Positions 6,174 through 9,212 of a stretch of 9,212 bases of DNA are shown one piece after another (within the stretch, counting starts at the first letter, position 1; every line of letters begins with the position of its first letter). Below the pieces are notes generated by a model. That model saw only the letters and a program-made list of their open reading frames with translations. It searched no databases and was not told where the DNA came from. The stretch is from an uncultured Bacteroidales bacterium (GTDB lineage: Bacteria; Bacteroidota; Bacteroidia; Bacteroidales; Bacteroidaceae), in the NCBI GenBank assembly GCA_937901185.1, contig CALCHR010000074.1, forward strand, positions 1-9,212, in the 5' to 3' direction. Both the position numbers and the translations under genes were made by a program.

Positions 6174-7046
6174 ATGATAAGTATAAAAAATTCAGAACTC
6201 CAAGTTGTTGTAAGTGCAGCCGGTGCCGAGATGCAAAGCCTTTGCGATGTGGCCACCGGTAAAGAATATCTTTGGCAAGGCGACCCCGCGTATTGGGGCG
6301 GACGTTCGCCCATTCTCTTCCCCATTGTGGGCGGACTCTGGAATGGCGAATGCCGCATCGGCGGTAAGGCCTACCGCATCCCGAAGCATGGCTTTGTGAG
6401 AAAGAGAGACTGGGAGGTGGTGCGCAGCGAAGAGAGCGTGGTCACCTTCGCCGTTCGCTCCACGGCAGAGGAGCGTGAGCTCTATCCGGCCCACTATCTC
6501 GTAGAGGCAACCTTCTCGCTCGAGGGCCGCAAGGTGAACGTGGAGTTCACCGTCACCAATGAGGGCGAGGAAGATATGTGGTTCCAGCTCGGCGGACACC
6601 CTGCCTTTATGCTCCACGACTTCCAGGAAGACGTACCCGTTAGCGGCTACTGGCGCTTAGAGGGTAAGCCCCATTCGCTCCTTCGTGCCGGCACACAAGG
6701 TTGCATCGAGCCCGATCGCGTAGAGATTCCCCTGACCCAAGACGGCTTGGTGCCCGTTTGCGTAGATACCTTTGCCAACGAAGCCCTTATCTTCGACGAC
6801 CATCAACTCACCGCCGCCACGCTCCTCAACACCGAGCGCCACCCCGTGGTGCGTGTGCAGAGCACAGCTCCCGCTTGGCTCTTCTGGGCACAGCAGGGAC
6901 AACACTGCCCCTTTGTATGCGCCGAACCATGGTATGGCTTGTGCGACGACCAACACTTCGAGGGCGATGTGAGCGAGCGTACCTACATCAACCATCTGTT
7001 GCCCGGAGAAAAATGGGTGGGTGGCTATACCGTAGAAGTTTTCTAA
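6174..7046 (+). CDS. Aldose 1-epimerase family protein (LacX-like)
   Basis: Proteins of this family have the galactose-mutarotase beta-sandwich and interconvert alpha and beta anomers of sugars. The 290-residue length fits the LacX branch rather than the longer GalM. Visible motifs are GRSPILFPIVGGLWNG (43-58), KHGFVR with H72, QLGGHPAF with the likely catalytic acid H142, and CAEPWYGLCD with the likely catalytic base E251. No signal peptide is present, so it should be cytoplasmic. The start is the first ATG after the promoter and leads straight into the first strand (ISIKNSELQVVVSAAGAEM). The stop lies 10 bases before the nuclease gene. The sugar specificity cannot be told; LacX homologues often have no proven substrate. 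Confidence 0.93.
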   Translation: MISIKNSELQVVVSAAGAEMQSLCDVATGKEYLWQGDPAYWGGRSPILFPIVGGLWNGECRIGGKAYRIPKHGFVRKRDWEVVRSEESVVTFAVRSTAEERELYPAHYLVEATFSLEGRKVNVEFTVTNEGEEDMWFQLGGHPAFMLHDFQEDVPVSGYWRLEGKPHSLLRAGTQGCIEPDRVEIPLTQDGLVPVCVDTFANEALIFDDHQLTAATLLNTERHPVVRVQSTAPAWLFWAQQGQHCPFVCAEPWYGLCDDQHFEGDVSERTYINHLLPGEKWVGGYTVEVF

Positions 7047-7056
7047 GACTTCACAG

Positions 7057-7941
7057 ATGAAGAACAAACTTATCGCAATCTCCGTCCTGGCTGTCCTGGC
7101 CTTAGCCGGCTATTTGGGCAAAGGCACTGCTACCGCCGAGGTGGCGCAGGAGCAGAGCAATGCCATGGCTGTCAGCGCCCAGGAAACACCTGCCGCGAGT
7201 CAGGCAGCCTCGGAGCAGCTCCTCGCAGAGCCCGAGCAGAAAGCCGGAGCCCGCAAGATAGAGCAACCGGGCAAGATGAAACACACGCCGGAGCGCTTCG
7301 TGGAACACGTGGGCTACATGCTCTCCTTCAACCGCGAGCACAACAATCCCAACTGGGTGGCATGGGAACTGACAGCCGCCGAGGCCGCCGGCACACTGCC
7401 GCGCGATGACAACTTCCAGCCCGACCCGCTTCTACCTGCGAACCACCGCGTGGCGCATGCCGACTATACGCGCTCAGGCTACGACCGCGGTCACATGGTG
7501 CCTGCCGCCGACATGAAATGGAGCAGCCGCGCCATGGCAGAGTGTTTCTACATGAGCAACATCTGTCCGCAGACGCACGCCCTGAATGCCGGCGTGTGGG
7601 AAACGCTGGAGAGCGCCTGCCGCCGATGGGCCAAGCAGGAAGGCAGCGTTTACATCGTGTGCGGACCTGTGTATAAGGGAAATAAGCAGAAGCACATCGG
7701 TAAGGACCTCGCTATCACCGTGCCCGACGGCTTTTTCAAGGTGGTACTCTCCTTGCGCAAGGGCCACGAGAAGGCCATCGGCTTCTATTATGCCAATACC
7801 GACGCCAAGCAAAACTTTGCGGCCGGCGCCACCACCGTGGATGCCATCGAGGAGATGACCGGCATCGACTTCTATGTGAACATCGACGACCGCCTGGAGC
7901 AACGTCTGGAGAGCACACACAGCCTGAAGGCTTGGCGATGA
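7057..7941 (+). CDS. Exported DNA/RNA non-specific endonuclease (NUC1/Serratia-nuclease family)
   Basis: This 294-residue protein has an N-terminal hydrophobic stretch (MKNKLIAISVLAVLALAGYL), probably a signal peptide or membrane anchor. No cysteine follows, so it is not a lipoprotein. Residues about 25-70 form an Ala/Glu/Gln-rich low-complexity linker. The beta-beta-alpha-metal nuclease domain follows: YTRSGYDRGHMVPAADMKW with the DRGH motif (143-146; H146 is the general base), FYMSNICPQ (N168) and ALNAGVWETLE (N177, E185), the asparagine-glutamate group that holds the magnesium. CGPVYKG and DGFFKVVL are also typical. It probably degrades both DNA and RNA in the periplasm or outside. It is co-oriented with and 10 bases after the epimerase gene. 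The family match is firm; the nutrient-scavenging role is inference. Confidence 0.95.
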   Translation: MKNKLIAISVLAVLALAGYLGKGTATAEVAQEQSNAMAVSAQETPAASQAASEQLLAEPEQKAGARKIEQPGKMKHTPERFVEHVGYMLSFNREHNNPNWVAWELTAAEAAGTLPRDDNFQPDPLLPANHRVAHADYTRSGYDRGHMVPAADMKWSSRAMAECFYMSNICPQTHALNAGVWETLESACRRWAKQEGSVYIVCGPVYKGNKQKHIGKDLAITVPDGFFKVVLSLRKGHEKAIGFYYANTDAKQNFAAGATTVDAIEEMTGIDFYVNIDDRLEQRLESTHSLKAWR

Positions 7942-7980
7942 GCCATCCCCGAGCGTCAAGGTATGAAACAGATGTAAGAA

Positions 7981-9069
7981 ATGTTGCTTGCTGGGATACA
8001 TATTATTATATATAAGAGCCGGTGCTTGCTTTGGCGAGCGCTGGCTCTTTGTCTGTTGGTCCTGCCTTTGCGCCTCGCAGCCCAAGAGGTTGATCTCGCA
8101 GCCTGGTTAAGCTATCTGCCCGACGGCCGCCAACTCTCCATGCTCTCGCTGCCCGGTGCCCACGATGCAGCTACGGGCGAGGGCGTGCGTTGCGTTCCCG
8201 GTTTTGGGGTGACGCAGGTGCTCTCGCTTTCCGAGCAGTGGGATTGCGGCGTGCGCGCTTTCGACCTCCGCCCCGCAGTGGCCGACACGGCGTTGCTCAT
8301 CTGCCACGGTCGCTTGCGCACCGCCATATCCTTTTCCGAAGCCCTGCAGGTGATGGTGGAAAAGTTGGAGCAACACCCCACGGAGTTTGCCGTGGTGCTT
8401 CTGCGCGAGGAGATAGAGGCCGAAAGTAACGACGACCGTCTGCGCTGGCCTTCGATGGTGGGCCAAGCCATCGCCGCGCTGGGCGAGCGTGCTGCCACGT
8501 TTCACCCCGCTATCACGGTGGGCGAGATGAGGGGTAAGATTCTCTTCCTCACCCGCAACGCTTACGTTGGCACTTCGCACGGCGCACAGATAAAGGGTTG
8601 GAGTCACGCACCGCAGGGCACGCAGAATGCCAAGTTGACCTCCGTGGCCGACGGAAGCTGCGTTTCCTTACAAGTGCAAGATTTCTACCGCCCCACCAAC
8701 CGGGAACGTGCCGCACAGAAGACGACCGGCGTGATGCGTTTCTTCCAACTGGCCGCTGCTGCTCCCGAGACGTGGACCATCAACTTCCTGAGCGGCTATG
8801 CCACTACCTGGCTGGGCTGCACTCCGCTGGCCACCACCTCGGGCTATAAGCGCCATGCTACCGCCCTCCATCCGCTCGTGGTCAGCCACTTGGAGAAAAC
8901 GCCCCTCACTGCCCGTCATCCGCTCGGCCTCGTATTCTTCGACTTTGTAGGCGCCGACACTGTGCGCGGCGGCTTGTGGCACTGGCAACCCTTTGAAACG
9001 CAGGGCCTCCGCTTGTTGCAGCTCATCGTGGAGCGCAACGCCCCGTTCCTGCCTGCTGCGCCCCACTAA
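7981..9069 (+). CDS. Secreted PI-PLC X-domain-like phosphodiesterase
   Basis: The 362-residue product resembles bacterial phosphatidylinositol-specific phospholipases C, TIM-barrel enzymes that cleave phosphatidylinositol or GPI-type anchors through a cyclic inositol phosphate. LSLPGAHDAAT gives the catalytic H61 and D62. GVRAFDLRP gives D95 and R97, LICHGRL gives H109, and LVFFDFVG gives D321. These would correspond to H32, D33, D67, R69, H82 and D274 of the Bacillus cereus enzyme, so the active site appears complete. A hydrophobic segment (about 20-34, ending LRLAAQ) is a likely signal peptide. The ATG at 7981 is the only ATG upstream of it, but the next codons overlap an AT-rich leader-like element; an in-frame TTG at 8026 would give a more compact signal peptide. 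It lies 39 bases after the nuclease gene. Natural substrate is unknown. Confidence 0.88.
   Translation: MLLAGIHIIIYKSRCLLWRALALCLLVLPLRLAAQEVDLAAWLSYLPDGRQLSMLSLPGAHDAATGEGVRCVPGFGVTQVLSLSEQWDCGVRAFDLRPAVADTALLICHGRLRTAISFSEALQVMVEKLEQHPTEFAVVLLREEIEAESNDDRLRWPSMVGQAIAALGERAATFHPAITVGEMRGKILFLTRNAYVGTSHGAQIKGWSHAPQGTQNAKLTSVADGSCVSLQVQDFYRPTNRERAAQKTTGVMRFFQLAAAAPETWTINFLSGYATTWLGCTPLATTSGYKRHATALHPLVVSHLEKTPLTARHPLGLVFFDFVGADTVRGGLWHWQPFETQGLRLLQLIVERNAPFLPAAPH
7997..8018 (+). repeat. AT-rich leader element, copy 2 (at the start of the phosphodiesterase gene)
   Basis: TACATATTATTATATATAA differs from the element before pyk (3124-3146) by a single missing T. Here it falls inside the first codons if the ATG at 7981 is used, which raises doubt about that start. 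Function unknown. Confidence 0.4.
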
Positions 9070-9155
9070 CCCCGTGCGCCCCGTTTCTTCGTAACGCTCC
9101 TAAAGCAGAAAATCGCCCTGCGTTTTTCTCTCCACTTCCTCACCGGAAATTACCC

Positions 9156-9212
9156 CTACATCACCTCGTTTTTCTTAGTAGTTACTTTCGCGTTCTTAGT
9201 AGTTACCGAATT
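9156..9212 (-). CDS. Possible 3' end of a small repeat-bearing ORF entering from the right (unproven)
   Basis: Reading the minus strand from the window edge gives 18 open codons, ending VTTKNAKVTTKKNEVM, then TAG at 9158-9156. The VTTKK stretch equals part of the product of the small ORF at 5566-5739, and the 21-base repeat keeps the frame. The fragment is too short to call coding on its own; it may only be the repeat read in an open phase. Confidence 0.2.
   Translation of the reverse strand, partial: NSVTTKNAKVTTKKNEVM
9172..9206 (-). repeat. Two tandem copies of GTAACTACTAAGAA (21-bp period), inverted relative to the 5635 array
   Basis: TTCTTAGTAGTTAC occurs on the plus strand at 9172-9185 and again, identically, at 9193-9206, exactly 21 bases apart. 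Its reverse complement GTAACTACTAAGAA occurs at 5650-5663. The array probably continues past the right edge. The 100 bases between the phosphodiesterase stop and this array hold no recognisable gene and only a weak hairpin (GCAG/CTGC near 9105-9121) that I do not call a terminator. Confidence 0.7.

Noticed and set aside
9100..9127. Terminator after the phosphodiesterase gene
   Set aside because: The only hairpin (GCAG/CTGC before GTTTTTC) has four pairs and a nine-base loop, too weak to call.

Overview
The window looks like chromosomal core DNA from a GC-rich member of the Bacteroidales (Bacteroidetes); the genus cannot be fixed by eye. The main evidence is four promoters of the Bacteroidetes type (TTTG, 19-20 bases, TAnnTTTG), gene starts without Shine-Dalgarno sequences, and proteins that read like Bacteroidetes orthologues (for example a pyruvate kinase with NTAH in place of NFSH).

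Left part, minus strand: xerD (tyrosine recombinase for chromosome-dimer resolution) is followed 12 bases later by the first 546 codons of uvrA (nucleotide excision repair), which runs off the left edge. Divergent from xerD, on the plus strand, is an apparent operon: aroQ (type II 3-dehydroquinate dehydratase), pyk (pyruvate kinase) and a class I SAM-dependent O-methyltransferase. It has a promoter ahead of aroQ and closes with a strong intrinsic terminator.

Middle part (about 5340-6173): an 830-base stretch without a conventional protein gene, but with much structure. A near-consensus promoter is followed within a few bases by a 12-bp hairpin with a U tract, then an untested 57-codon ORF that carries a 21-bp-period A-tract repeat. 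Beyond it are another repeat copy, a 12-bp inverted copy of the hairpin arm, a bidirectional terminator and a tRNA-Pro(GGG) gene on the minus strand with its own promoter.

Right part, plus strand: a promoter drives a three-gene cluster of a LacX-type aldose 1-epimerase, an exported DNA/RNA non-specific endonuclease (DRGH motif) and an exported PI-PLC-like phosphodiesterase. The last two suggest degradation of nucleic acids and inositol-phosphate or GPI-type substrates outside the cytoplasm. At the right edge the same repeat core returns in opposite orientation, again with a 21-bp period, and continues out of the window.

The conventional genes are ordinary. The least explained material is the promoter-hairpin-ORF-repeat region at 5489-5839 and its relation to the repeat at 9172-9206.
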